Positions 1-11,138 of a DNA stretch of 64,000 bases are shown in pieces (the first letter of the stretch is position 1; each line of letters starts with the position of its first letter). Location of the stretch: NCBI GenBank assembly GCA_013350335.1, contig CM023539.1, forward strand, positions 16,890,223 to 16,954,222. The letters run 5' to 3'. The position numbers were made by a program, and so were the translations under genes. A model generated the notes under the pieces. It ran no database searches. It worked only from the letters and a program-made list of their open reading frames with translations, and had not been told where the DNA came from. The DNA comes from Chimonanthus salicifolius. Lineage: Eukaryota > Streptophyta > Magnoliopsida > Laurales > Calycanthaceae.

Positions 1-1306
1 TTGTCCTTTCTTAGCCTCTCCTTCTTCTTGATTCCTTGATGATCAGGGACTGATTTTAACAACCAGCTGTTGTTCTTGGTAGAAAACGGCAAAGAGAGAA
101 AGAGATAGAATTTTTTGACTTTGGATGGAATACCTTGAGGCCAACTCTTTTTGCTCAAGGTATGCTTTTGTCTTGGTGAAACAAATCAATCAAGGACTGA
201 TTTCATTTCACTAACCAACTGCTGCTCTTAGTGTTTGGGAAGATAAAGAATGACCAAGAGAGAGAGATAGGGAGAGAAAAACTGAAACTTCTTTGGCTAA
301 ATTTCATTCAGCCCATGTGATCTCTTTGGTACCCAAAAATTGTAACTCCTAATGCATTTATCTTTAGCTCTTATTTCCTTTGGGGGTTTCATCCTTGTGA
401 TGAAACCCTCCAACGTTTTTTAACCCTTGACCTTCCATCTAAGGTGGTTAATCCTCATGGTTCCAATGCATGTAACCATTTTAAATATAAAACCTTTATG
501 TAACCTTTATTTCTTAATACCTTCCTTGGGGGTTTCATCTTTGAGATGAACCTCCAAGGGTACCCAACGGCCTATGCATATCCTTGTAAATTGTTTGCAT
601 TCCCTCCTTTATTCATGCATTTGTAACTCTCAAAACCACCACCCCTCATATCTCCATGGTAGCCGTTACATGCATGAAATTGCTCATGCATGCAACCAAC
701 GTCCCTAGCAACCCTTGTGACTTCAAAAAGTAACTCCATTCAAAATGTAACTCCCATTTTATTCATCACATAAATGGGAGTTACATGCATGGTAATGCCT
801 CCCATGCACCAACGTTTTCCTAGTGTTTGAATTTAAATAACCTACAAACCCTCTATCTCTACATCTCACTCATTTAAAGAAAATACATATTCATCCAACT
901 CATTTACCCAACTCACCCAACCTAACTCATTCATTTAATTTAACTTAACTAATAAATTCAACTCAACTAAACCCATCATTCATTTCAACTCAAACCAAGC
1001 TCAAGCAATTAATAAACTTAAATTAACTAAGCTTGAACTCCATCCATGGTTAATCATGCCATTCACGACCCATTGGGTCCCATCTAGCCATTTTGACCCA
1101 TTTATCAAAATTTGACCCAAATATGATTCTTGACCCGTTTAAATTCATCTTATCCATTTATTTGTTTTGTAAACAAACTACCATCCTTTGGGTCTTGATT
1201 GAGCCATTGACCCATTTAAATTCAAATCAATTTTATCACAATGGCAATTCCGTAAATATGAATATTTTCATATAAAATGATAACTTTGAAATTCCAGGGT
1301 GTTACA
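1..1306 (-). repeat. A-family LTR, partial (runs off the left edge)
   Basis: This matches the terminal 1.3 kb of the H LTRs (about 46840-48256 and 55670-57086). It shares the opening block with 'cttcttgattccttgatg', the GGTTTCATC hairpins and the closing tttgaaattccagggtgttaca-type terminus. In sense (minus) orientation the LTR begins at 1306 with TGTAACACC. B-family LTR sequence resumes directly at 1307, so this copy inserted into a B LTR. The expected TSD is ttaat (1307-1311), but its partner lies outside the window. Solo LTR or full element cannot be decided. Confidence 0.85.
384..412. repeat. GGTTTCATC/GATGAAACC hairpin in A LTR
   Basis: Inverted repeat with arms gggggtttcatc and gatgaaaccctcc around a short loop. 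A second, weaker copy lies at about 527-558. The same hairpin recurs at equivalent places in the A', A'', D and H LTRs. Confidence 0.7.
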
Positions 1307-2960
1307 TTAATGATGTTAGGATTTTAAGTGACTAAATGTGGTAATTCTTTTACAAGGGATCTTGAATGAAAAACATGGAAGAATGGTGGGGAAGATTGGT
1401 AAGGTTGATGAACTCCAAATGATGAACGTAATGTTGAAAAGAAAAAGGAATTATGGCTAAGATTGATGGACCCTAAATGTATCAAATAATGATTAAGGAT
1501 TGATGAATTAAGTGTACGGTTTAGATTCTCTCAATGGAAGGACTTGTGATGGAACTAAGTCATGGATGTAGACCATGACCCATTTGTAGGTCATGTTATG
1601 GGTTAAATTTGGTATTATGCATGTGAGTAATAAATGGGGAATGTTGGTGGTGTTGATGAACCCCATGGCAATGTACTCATAATTTTATGGATGGAAGGTT
1701 TTTTTTAAACCCTATGGTAAGGTATTGTAAATTGTTATGGTTTATGGGTGTAAGAATGTGGAAGTTGATGGAGGAGGGTGATGGTTTTAAATGGACCATG
1801 GGATCGGCCATGGTGTATGGCCGAACCCCATGGGAAAACTTTGATGAATTAAGTGTTTTGGAAACCATGAAAAGAATGGGAAGTATGGCATGACTAAGTG
1901 AGTCATTAATGGACTCAAGAAAATGTACCAAATTGATGATCAAAATTGATGGTTTGAATTGCATGATGTAAACCCTTCATGGAAGGGCTTGTGATGGGTG
2001 CAAATGTGTAAATAGGCCAAAGAAAAAATGGGTATTTGGTTAAGTAGAAAGGGCTGATTTTTAATGAACCCATGACCCATTGGTAGGTCATGTTGTGGGC
2101 TAAATATTGCATTATGTATGAGATTAGATGATTGTAAATTTAATTAAATCAAGTGGTTGATTTTAGGGAATGTTAGGTCATGGTCAATGAATCATTAATG
2201 GGGCTAAGTATAGGGATGAAGTATGGACCAAAAATGTTCATAGATGGAGGAAATATTAAATCATGGAAGCGTAGTGGCAAAACCGTAATTATTGGCCACA
2301 ATGAAGAACCATGGGTTCGGCCATGGTACATGGCCAAACCCCATGTAGGTTGGACATGAACTTGGGTAAATTAAGATGACATTATGAGTGATTAATTGAA
2401 ACTTAGGGTTGCTGCATTTTAGACTCGCAAATGAGAATGTTTAATGGGCTAGAACTTGGAATTATGCATGTATTTAAATCAATGGAAACGAGGCTAAGTT
2501 AAAGGCTGAATTATGATAATCTTGTAACATGATTAGGGATCATTAATGGATCTAAGGTTGTGATCAATTAAGGACTTAATCATGGATAAAATATGGACTA
2601 ATTTGGTAAATGTATAATAAGGTATCGGGACGTCGCAAACGGTACGCGATCGGCGACCGGATTATCGAACGAAAACGTAACGGGACGCTAAGCGGTATTC
2701 GGTAGGATTCCTACCTTTTTGTAAGCTGTGGATTATGTGTATGTGATGGTTTCCGTATTTTATTTTGGTAATTACATGGTTTATTTTATGGATGATATTT
2801 TAAATGCTATGGATTATATTTTAATGCTATGGATGATATTTTTAAGACTATGGATTATATTCCAATGCTATGGATTTTATATTAGTGATATGAATCATAT
2901 ATATACTACATAGCATAATGCACTTACATCTAATGCATGGCATGGGCGGGAAAATAAAGG

Positions 2961-3213
2961 AACCGGAGTCCATGCTCTGTCGGGGCGACCAAGAAGCAAA
3001 CATGGGGATAGCCTGATGCACTATAACCGGAGTCCATGCTCCGTCGGGGCGACCGAGAACAAACATGGGGATAGCTTGATATGCTATAACCGGAGTCCAT
3101 GCTCCGTCGGGGCGACCGAGAACAAACATGGGGATAGCCTGATGCGCTATAACCGGAGTCCATGCTCCGTCGGGGCGACCGAGAAGCAAACATGGGGACA
3201 CCTTGACGAGGCT
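2961..3213 (+). repeat. 63-bp tandem repeat, about 4 copies
   Basis: Units start at 2961, 3025, 3088 and 3151. Each holds aaccggagtccatgctccg followed by tcggggcgacc and catgggg. Each unit has a small GGAG...CTCC inverted repeat. The two other B LTRs have three units at the same place. The several overlapping open frames here come from the repeat's 21-codon periodicity and are not genes. Confidence 0.9.
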
Positions 3214-3781
3214 TTGCCGTCAAAGGGGATATGACATTTTATGATGATATAGATGATGGGTGGGACACATGACATAGGCACCCATGGCATGGCATTCATT
3301 TTATGGGATTTATCATATTATTATTGGTATGCTTGTATCACTAATCCATGTGCTAGCCCTACTCGGAGTCCTACTGGGCGCGTTGTCTAACGCCCTACTT
3401 CTACCCTAGCTAATGACGCAGGAGATGGTGGAAACAGTGGACACGACGGGAGCCAAGCGTAGGAGCTTGGGAAAACGGCTACTTTGTTTTGTTTAAGTTT
3501 TATTTTGGAAAAGTTGTAATTTAAGTAGCATAGCTTGTAGGCATGTAATAATTTCTGTTTCTTGCTATGGGTTGGACTATACACTGGACGTTATCATTTT
3601 GAGACATAATTATGAACATAGGGGTATTTTAGTAATTTAACGATGTATCTTCCCTTCTATCTAAAAACTGGTAGGATAGTCTCTATTATAATATTCCGCA
3701 TCTAATTATATTCCGCGAGCTTACTTCTTACGCGTGAACCGTTCTCGTGGACTTCGTTCAACACACGCGTGGGGTTGGCCA

Positions 3782-3815
3782 GTTAAGGGCCGGGCTTTAG
3801 AAGCTCGGACTTAAC
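3782..3815 (+). repeat. Conserved U5 hairpin
   Basis: Inverted repeat with outer arms gttaag/cttaac and inner arms around ctttag, followed by tcgcgtcgtgac. A version of this block sits 90-190 bp from the U5 end of every LTR in the window. It is therefore a landmark for LTR orientation. Confidence 0.7.
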
Positions 3816-3910
3816 TCGCGTCGTGACATCCGCGCCCGTTGTCACTTCTTAATTCAAAAAAAAAAAAAAATAGACTCTGATTTTGGTGAAAATGGGGCGG
3901 GCGTTACAGG

Positions 3911-4783
3911 TATAGGTTTGAGAGAGGATCGGCTTGAGTGGGATGTAAACTCTAAGCTCTTTTTCTCTCGTCTTTGTGAGTGATCGGCTAAGAGAAAGTG
4001 TGAGGGAGAGAGAGCTAGCCAAGTGGGAGAGGGTGAGTTTGAATTTGAAAGTTAAACCATAACCATCTCCATTATCTCTCCAACGTGTACCATTGAATTT
4101 GAAATAGACAAACACTCCTCCATTTGTTTGAATTTGAAAATTAATCCATATCCCTCTCCATCTTCTCCAACGTGTATCATTGTTTTGAATTGAATTAAAC
4201 ATAACTCCTCCATCTCATTTGCTTGAATTTCAAATGTACTCCATTTGCTTGAATTTAAAAATTAAACCAATACTCCTCCATCATCTCCAACGTGTATCAT
4301 TGTTTTGAATTTGAATTTTAAACCACCTTCATCTCTCCAACGTTTAAATTTTTGAAACAAACCAACCTCCTCCCTAACGTGTATCCTTACCTTTGTTTTG
4401 AATTTGAATTCCAAAAAGCAGTTCATCGCATTATTTGAAATTAAATTTAAAATGTAAACTGTCCTTTCCATTGTTTGAATTTAAATTTAAAATGCAAACC
4501 ATCCATCTCAAGTCATTTAATTTAACTCAACTCACTTGGTAGTCAACCAAGTCAAACACGACCCATTGGGTCCCAATTGGACATTTTGACCTAATTAACA
4601 ACTTTGATCCAATTGAATACATCTTACCCAATTATTCTAATTGCCACCATATCCACAATCCGTTGGGTCTTAATTGGGCAATTGACCCAATCCTGTACCC
4701 ATCTAAGGTCCATATCCATTAATTCACACTTTCAATGGCAATTTTCGTAAATATTTAATAACATGAAATTCCAAAGTGTTACA
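3911..4783 (-). repeat. Left (3') LTR of element F, partial
   Basis: From about 3927 it matches the right F LTR (10278-11138), including gatcggcttgagtggg, repeated ccaacgtgta segments and the end ttccaaagtgttaca. The part beyond 3911 is outside the window because the B LTR split it. It retains taggtttgagagag upstream of gatcggcttgag, which the right LTR lacks, so the internal deletion in the right LTR is not shared. Confidence 0.8.
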
Positions 4784-4830
4784 TTACAATCCTCTTTTTA
4801 ATATTTTCGTCCCGAAAATCGAACGAAGTA
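4784..4830 (-). other. F polypurine tract and 3' untranslated segment
   Basis: On the minus strand the segment reads cgattttcgggacgaaaat, then attaaaaagaggattgtaa, then the LTR start TGTAACAC. An A/G-rich tract next to the 3' LTR is the expected plus-strand primer site. The same layout with similar sequence occurs in C (32790-32828), G (44000-44036) and H (48257-48300). Confidence 0.7.
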
Positions 4831-4845
4831 GGATTCCAAAGTAAA

Positions 4846-6276
4846 TTACATGAATAATTCAGGGTGAGCTGTTCTCATCTCCGATTCGAGTTCGCAAGTG
4901 GTTTCCTCAATACCATGTCGATCCCATACCACCTTGACGAACTGAATCGCTCTGTTTCGTAACACCCTTTGCTCAGTCTCCAGTATTTTGACAGGCTTCT
5001 CGACATATGTCACATCACTTTGTATCTCTATATCTTGCACATTCAATACGTGAGATGGATCGGGATTGTACTTCCTCAACATCGATACATGAAACACATC
5101 GTGTAAAGATGCCAATTGTGAAGGAAATGCCAACTGATAAGCTACATCTCCCATCCTTCTTATAATGGAAAACGGTTCCACATATCTTGGCGACAGTTTC
5201 CCCTTCTTTCCAAACCTCATGTGTGCCTTTCGTGGCGAGACTTTCAAAAATACCATGTCCCCCACCTCAAATTCAAGGAACCTCCTCATCTTGTCAGCAT
5301 AACTCTTCTGCCGACTCTGTACAGCCAATAAATGCTGATGTATCAACTGAATTTGTGCTGTAGTCTCTGCGACTAGCTCGGGTCTAATCAACGCAGGCTC
5401 ACCAGCCTCTGTCCAGCACACTGGTGACCTACATGGTCTACCATATAAAGCCTCGAATGGAGCCATCTGAAGGCTTGCCTGACAACTGTTGTTATATAAG
5501 CACTCAACTAGCGGCAAGTGATCCTCCCATCCACCTTTGAAATCTAGCATGCACGCTCTCAACATATCCTCCAGTGTTTCTATTGTCCTTTCCGACTATC
5601 CATCATTCTGTGGATGGAAAGCTGTGTTAGTCAGTAAATCCGTTCCCACGGCCGACTGCATACTCTGCCATACCCTGCCGGTGAAACGGCCATCTCTATC
5701 AGACACTATAGTCCGAGGAATGCCATGCAATCTGATGATATCTCTGATATACAGTCGACCCAAAGTCTCAGATGAGTCTAACATCCTAATAGGAAGAAAA
5801 TGTGCAGACTTGGTCAGTCGGTCCACCACGACCTATATAGCATTGTTGCCCTTTGAGGACTTTGGCAACCCTGTCACAAAATCCATGGAGATGTGCTCAC
5901 ATTTCCATTCCGGCACTGATAAGGGTTTGAGTAACCCTGGTGGCTTTTGATGTTCCGTCTTAACCTGCTGACAAGTTAAGCAGTATGCCACAAATTCCGC
6001 CACATCCCTTTTTAGTCCGTGCCACCAGTAATGCCTCTTTAGATCATGGTACATCTTGGTGCTGCCCGGATGAATGGAGAGCTTGGTCTGATGTGCCTCA
6101 ATCAACAACTCTTTTCTGCAGCTTTTTGGCACATATACTCTACCCCGAAATACAAGACCCTGTCCTAGTCGTAATTCCCAATCCGGTATGACCATACCAG
6201 AAGACATCTTGGCCCATATTTCTTCCATTTCCGGATCTGTTCGCTGCTCCTGTTCAATTTTGGTAACCATGTTGGA
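4846..6276 (-). pseudogene. pol: F pol: integrase plus C-terminal chromodomain, disrupted
   Basis: Integrase normally inserts retroelement cDNA into the chromosome, and the chromodomain tail of chromoviruses is thought to target heterochromatin. The remnant covers 5833-6270 (HHCC zinc-binding region with a CLTCQQVK motif, then the first catalytic Asp in SMDF), 5596-5829 (second Asp in VSDRDGRF) and 4846-5565 (the segment after the DDE core, the GKLSPRY barrel-like region and a chromodomain-like tail ending ELES...HPELF at about 4846-5015). All three blocks share a frame and are separated by stops at 5833-5835 (Trp to TAG) and 5596-5598 (probably Gln to TAG). A further stop near 5566-5595 falls in the QSER/TLEDML stretch next to the catalytic Glu. 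It cannot make a full enzyme. Confidence 0.9.
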
Positions 6277-6825
6277 TTATATAATCAAATTGTATATTGT
6301 CCCATGGTTATTGAGGTAGAGTTTAAACTCTCGAATGGTATTCAGCATCTCCCATTCTGTCCTGATCAAACATGCCACTGATGCATGTGATAAACGGCTG
6401 AGGGCATCTGCCACCTTCTTCACTTTACCCGGATGATATCGAAGCGCGAATTCATAATCCGCCAGATATTCCATCCATCTGCGCTGCCTCAGGTTGAGCT
6501 CTTTCTGATCAAATAAGTACTTCAAGCTCTTATGATCTGAAAATACTTCAAACTTCTCACTATAAAGATAATGTCTCCAGCTTTTGAGAGCGAAGACCAC
6601 TGCGGCTAGTTCCAAATTGTGCGTAGGATAGATACGTTCATGAATTTTCAACTGTCTTGATCCGTATGCCACCACACGATTACTTTGACTGAGTGTACAC
6701 CTCAGTCCCTCTCCTGAAGCATCGCATTGTACCTCATAACATTTGCCTCTCTCCTGCAAAATTAAGACAGGAGCAGTGGTAAGTCTCTTCTTCAGCTCTT
6801 CAAACCTCCGATTGTACAGATCTGA
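6277..6825 (-). pseudogene. pol: F pol: RNase H domain, disrupted
   Basis: RNase H removes the RNA strand of the RNA/DNA hybrid during reverse transcription. The stretch carries [41 protein letters not shown] and ALSRLSH, in the usual order for Ty3/gypsy RNase H and its linker to integrase. It is bounded by an in-frame TGA at the RT junction (6826-6828) and a TAA at 6277-6279, where related copies have Arg. The reading frame is otherwise open and continuous with RT upstream. Confidence 0.9.
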
Positions 6826-7470
6826 TCACTCATATTTGACTCCTTTTTGAGTGAGTCGAGTCAATGGGGATGCAATTTTGGAGAAGTCCATGATAAACTT
6901 CCTGTAATAACCGGCCAATCCCAAGAAGCTGCAGATCTCGGCTACATTCTTTAGCGCTTTCCACTCGCTTACTCCCTCCACTTTAGCCGGATCAATGGCT
7001 ATACCTTCTTCAGATATGACGTGCCCTAAAAAGTGAACATCAGATAGCCAAAATTCACATTTATTGGCTTTGGCATATAGTTGGTTCTTTCTCAAAATGT
7101 CCAAAACTATCCGTAGGTGCTTAGCATGTTCCTTCTGACTTTTGGAATAGATTAGGATATCGTCAATAAATACAATCACGAATTGGTCCAGATAAGGATG
7201 GAAGATTCTGTTCATTAGATCCATGCACACAGTCGGTGCATTGGTGAGTCCAAACGGCATGACTACAAATTCATATAGTCCATACCGCGTCCTTAAGGCT
7301 GACTTCTCTATATCTTCCTCTTTAACCTTGATTTGATGATAACCGGACATCAGATCAATCTTCGAAAAGTGACTGGAACCCCTCAATTGATCGAATAAGT
7401 AGTCGATCCTGGGTAAAGGGTACTTGTTCCGGACGGTTAACTGATTCAGTTTCCGGTAATCCACACACAT
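6826..7470 (-). pseudogene. pol: F pol: reverse transcriptase, disrupted
   Basis: RT copies the element RNA into cDNA. The 214-codon open stretch contains CVDYRKLN, the [11 protein letters not shown] region, MPFGLTNAP, the catalytic FIDD at 7159-7170 (Ty3/gypsy version of YxDD), KCEFWL and the thumb region with [13 protein letters not shown]. It joins upstream coding through a TGA at 7471-7473, where related copies have Arg, and ends in a TGA at 6826-6828 at a Trp position. The catalytic residues are present, but the continuous polyprotein is lost. Confidence 0.92.
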
Positions 7471-8250
7471 TCAGAGTGAACAGTTCTTCTTCTTCACAAA
7501 CAACACCTGAGCTCCCCAAGATGATGTGTTGTTCCGGATGCAACCCAGTCTGAGTAGTTCATCAATTTGCTTCTTTAGTTCGGACATCTCTGCTGGTGCC
7601 ATCCGATAATGTGGTAAAGACACTGGCGATGTGCCAGGGTATAGTTTGATTTCAAAGTTGAGCTCCCTCATGGGTGGTAAGCCAAGGAGCTCTTTTGGAA
7701 ATACATCCGCAAATTCTTTCACAATTGCCAGAAGTTCAGTGACTGGTGCCTTGTTTATGATGATAGTGTTCAATACCAAATGGTTCAACCCTTCATGTAG
7801 TCTGCTCTGCTTGTCTGTACGAACCACATATTGCTTTCCCTCGGGTGACCAAAATGTCACTTTGCGGCGATAACAATCGATGTTGGCCTGGAAACTAGCC
7901 AACCAGTCCATGCCAAAGATAATATCGTACTCAGTCATGTCAAGTACCAGATAATTGAACTCAAATCTGAGTCTAGCTAGTTCGGTATTCACAGTCGTAC
8001 ATATGAGTCCCAATGACGTGCCCCCGACAGGGGATACAATTGTGAGTGATGTGGACAGTTTTTGAGCTAGAGTACCGGTAGCGGTTATAAATGATGCAGA
8101 TATAAAGGAGTGTGAAGCTCCAGAATCAAATAGTCATAGGCATATGAACTACTGACAATAGCCATACCTTGAATCATTGAATGATCCACATCCACTGGAA
8201 GAGCTAGAGTAAACAGTCATCCAGATCCAGTAGAGTTAGGCGCCCGTCCC
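7471..8250 (-). pseudogene. pol: F pol: protease and N-terminal RT region, disrupted
   Basis: The segment 7471-8013 carries LVLDM, DIIFGMDWLA, FADVFPKEL, LPPMRE and LPHYRMAP, which join protease to RT in this lineage. The aspartic protease catalytic DSGASHSF lies further upstream at about 8100-8130. A one-base loss just before it (near 8135-8140) puts the DSG codons out of frame with the preceding gag end. The protease normally processes Gag-Pol in the particle. Here it is broken by that frameshift and by stops. Confidence 0.8.
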
Positions 8251-8297
8251 ACCTGGTTATATGTCCTGCCTCCCCAGGAGTTAACTGGCCTAGCTGG

Positions 8298-9406
8298 TCA
8301 ACGAAATGATCCTTTGGAATAAGAGAGCTTATTGAGCTTTGGGCAATCCCTCTTGAAGTGACCCGGCTGATCACAGTGAAAGCAGTTGTTCACCCCTCTG
8401 AAGGCCTGAGTGACTGATGCAGATGGGGAAGGCTGGTTGGGATGAAAGCCCTCTATGGACCCAGTAGATGGTGAGGGTCTGCTGAAGTTCAGTCGGAACT
8501 TCTTGTTGGGCTGATATGTGCCCCTCCCACTCTGTGTTCGGCGGTTGTCAAACCGCACCATCTCAGCCATTTCTTGCTCAACTATGGTGGCCCTACTGAC
8601 CACCTTAGCTAGTGTGGTTGCCTTGAATATGGATACTTTGACCCTAATGTTTGGCCGTAGACCCCTCTCAAACTTTTGTACCCTGCGGTGCTCGGTATCC
8701 ACCATATAAAATGCATAGCATGATAGACTGAGGAATTCCCGTTGATACACTGCCACCGTCATAGAGCCTTGTACCAAGGATAGGAAAGCTTGGATGTGAT
8801 GCTCCTTCTCCTCCTCGGGAAAATACTGATCTAGAAAGGTAGCTGAGAACCATTCCCACGTCATTGTAGCCCTTTCCCTTTCCGGCACAAGTGCTTGTTG
8901 TTTTTCTATAACCTCCCACCATTTTCCGGCATCCTCGATCAGTTGAGATGTAGCCAGTAAAATCCCGTCAGCATGACTCGAGATCTAGAGTAGGGTCCAG
9001 ATCTGAGTGATCTTCTTCAGCCAATGTTCTGCTCCGACAGCCCCTTCCTTTCCCTTGAAGTAGGGAGGGCATTGTTGCTGGAAATCTGTGACATGTTCTG
9101 GTTATTGGCATCACTAGTGGTTCCACTTCCATTCAGACGTTGTTGGAGAACAGAAGTAACTACTGCTTGAACCAAGCTTTGTAGTTCAGGAGGCACCACT
9201 GGTATACTCATGCTGCTTTGCTCCTCCTTCTCTCGTTCACTATAGTGAGAGTGTCGCTTTTCCTCTTCCCGCCGTGAGCGCCGTTCATCTTCCTCAGATT
9301 GCTCCTTCTCATGTTGAGATTTTTCCATCTCTTCCTCATGTTTAGAGTTTTCTACCACTTTTCCCTTTCCTTTCTGGTCCTGTCGAGTCTTTCTTTTTGG
9401 AGCCAT
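8298..9406 (-). pseudogene. gag: F gag: capsid and zinc knuckle, disrupted
   Basis: Gag forms the virus-like particle and binds element RNA. Translation would start at the ATG at 9406-9404 (MAPKRK). A Glu/Lys/His/Ser-rich N-terminal part leads to VPPELQSLVQAV, then coding is frame-shifted near 9020-9070 at the start of the capsid fold. The frame recovers in 8298-8888 (MTWEWFSATFLDQYF, VYQREFLSLS, KFERGLRP) and ends with an intact CCHC knuckle, CFHCDQPGHFKRDC, near 8340-8385. It is disabled by the frameshift and by a stop after KGSFR at 8298. Confidence 0.88.
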
Positions 9407-9415
9407 TTTCCCCAA

Positions 9416-9801
9416 GTCATAAAAAAAATATTATTGACTTAGTTTCCTCGTACAGTTTGTGTTATCACTATTTTGGGGAAGATTTCCAAATAAGCACTCT
9501 TGGTTTTCCTTGTTTTTGGGGGTAATTTCTAAATACCTATTGTTTGTTTCTCAATTTGGGGGATATCAGGGAAGTGTATCCTATTTTGCTATGTTTGGTA
9601 TATCCAATTATGATGACTGTACTTCCTTTGCTATCTTTCATTATTGTTCTCAGATTGATTGTTCAGTCTCAGTCTAACGAAGTAAATTAATCCAGCCCCC
9701 AGTCAGCGGACTCCGAAAAGTAGGTCAGTTGGGATTCTTATCTGTCAGTGAGACATGAAACCATCTTAATCTTACTTCGAAAGATTCAATCTTCCCATTT
9801 C
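9416..9801 (-). other. F 5' leader between PBS and gag
   Basis: An AT-rich untranslated leader. Corresponding leaders in D (12608-13000), H (52963-53352) and C (23939-24199) share blocks such as ggtcagttgggattcttat and gtcagtgagacatg. The conservation fits a packaging or translation-control leader, but function is not visible from sequence. Confidence 0.6.
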
Positions 9802-9813
9802 GCTCTGATACCG
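9802..9813 (-). other. F primer-binding site (tRNA-iMet)
   Basis: The minus strand reads cGGTATCAGAGC two bases from the LTR edge at 9816. It differs by one base from TGGTATCAGAGC, the complement of the initiator Met tRNA 3' end. Confidence 0.8.
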
Positions 9814-9815
9814 AC

Positions 9816-11138
9816 TGTAACACCCCACCCTTTTTCACTATAAATCAGAGTCTATTTTTTTTTTTTTAAGAAATAAACAAGTGATAAAGAGCGGAATGTC
9901 ACGACGCGAGTTAAGTCCGGACTTCTAAAGTCCGACCCTTAACTGGCCAAATCCACATGTGCATGGACTAAGTCCATGAAAAATGATTCACATATGGTAA
10001 TAATTAAAACTTGCGGAATATACTAAATCTAACTGCGGGTTATAATAGAACCTATGACTACTCCATTTTTAGATAGCAAAGTACAAGTCATTTATCCAAA
10101 GTTATCTTGAACTTAAACATTCATTCCAAACCATACCAAATCATAGCAAATATTACTAAGCTATTACATGCCAACATCTAACTACTGAATTACATGTCCT
10201 TGTAAACTTAAACCAAATGTCCATAATTAAACCATTCAAATGGCCAAGCTCCTATGCTTGGCTTCCTTCACGATCCTGGATCGGCTTGAGTGGGATGTAA
10301 ACTCTAAGCTCTTTTTCTCTGTTGTCTTTGTGAGTGATCGGCTAAGAGAGAGTGTGAGGGAGAAAGAGCTAGCCAAGTGGGAGAGGGTGAGTTTGAAGTT
10401 GAAAGTTAAACCATAACCATCTCCATTATCTCTCCAACGTGTACCTTTGAATTTGAAATAAACCAACACTCCTCCATTTGTTTGAATTTGAAAATTAATC
10501 CATATCCCTCTCCATCTACTCCAACGTGTTTCATTGTTTTAAATTTGAATTAAACATAACTCCTCCATCTCATTTGCTTGAATTTCAAATGTACTCCATT
10601 TGCTTGAATTTAAAAATTAAACCAATACTCCTCCATCTTCTCCAACGTGTATCATTCTTTTGAATTTGAATTTCAAACCACCTTTATCTCTCCAACGTTT
10701 AAATTTTTGAAACAAACCAACCTCCTCCCCAACGTGTATCCTTACCTTTGTTTTGAATTTGAATTCCAAAAAGTCGTCCATCCCATTATTTGAAATTAAA
10801 TTTAAAATGTAAACCGTCCTTTCCATTGTTTGAATTTAAATTTAAAATGCAAACCGTCCATCTCATCTCATTTAATTTAACTCAACTTACTTGGTGGTCA
10901 AACAAGTCAAACACGACCTATTGGGTCCCAATTGGACATTTTGACCCAATTAACAACTTTGACCCAATTGAATATATCTTACCCAATTATTCCAATTGCT
11001 ACCATATCCAAAATCCGTTGGGTCTTAATTGGGCAATTGACCCAATCCTTTACCCATCTAAGGTCCATATCCATTAATTCACACTTTCAATGGCAATTTT
11101 CGTAAATATTTGATAACATGAAATTCCAAAGTGTTACA
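9816..11138 (-). repeat. Right (5') LTR of F with a large internal deletion
   Basis: It begins tgtaacaccccaccc and ends ttccaaagtgttaca but is only 1323 bp, against about 3.3 kb for the related D LTR. U5 and the conserved hairpin (9910-9943) are present. At about 10272-10282 the sequence jumps from cttccttcacgatcctg straight to gatcggcttgag. All TTCGGCCAT hairpins and the tandem-repeat part of U3 are missing. The repeated gatc at the join suggests a microhomology deletion (inference). Confidence 0.85.

Larger units (their letters stand above)
1307..3910 (+). repeat. B-family LTR, 3' portion
   Basis: This is collinear with the 3' part of the solo B LTR at 58824-63093. Shared landmarks are TTCGGCCAT hairpins (about 1804-1826, 2313-2340), ggtaggattcctacc (2701-2715), the 63-bp tandem repeat, the gggcgcgttgtctaacgccc block (about 3376-3395), the TATA-like ctattataat (about 3682) and the closing gggcgggcgttaca (ends 3910). 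It is inserted in F's left LTR, with expected TSD ggtat (3911-3915). Its 5' part lies left of the window because the A copy at 1-1306 split it. Confidence 0.85.
4784..9815 (-). mobile_element. Internal region of Ty3/gypsy (Tekay-like) element F
   Basis: On the minus strand the order is PBS (9813-9802), leader, gag (9406 to about 8298), protease, RT, RNase H, integrase, chromodomain (to 4846) and polypurine tract. The region is flanked by related LTRs (..-4783 and 9816-11138). From 8013 down to 4846 pol stays in one frame, broken only by in-frame stops, so it is an old copy decayed mainly by point mutation. F lies inside the RT remnant of element D, with expected TSD tgacc (11139-11143) and its left partner outside the window. 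Confidence 0.9.

Noticed and set aside
2848..3234. Overlapping open frames on both strands with repeated peptide blocks
   Set aside because: They arise from the 63-bp (21-codon) tandem repeat in the B LTR, which keeps several frames open at once. The equivalents at 19870-20085 and 62193-62408 behave the same way.
3854..3870. A15 run that could be the poly(A) tail of a LINE or SINE
   Set aside because: An A or T tract occurs at this exact place, next to tagactctgatttt, in every LTR here. It is part of U5.
8518..8709. Plus-strand open frames over F and H gag/pol (also 5537-5950, 7631-7873, 49010-49444, 50413-50601)
   Set aside because: Antisense shadows of recognisable gag-pol coding on the minus strand.
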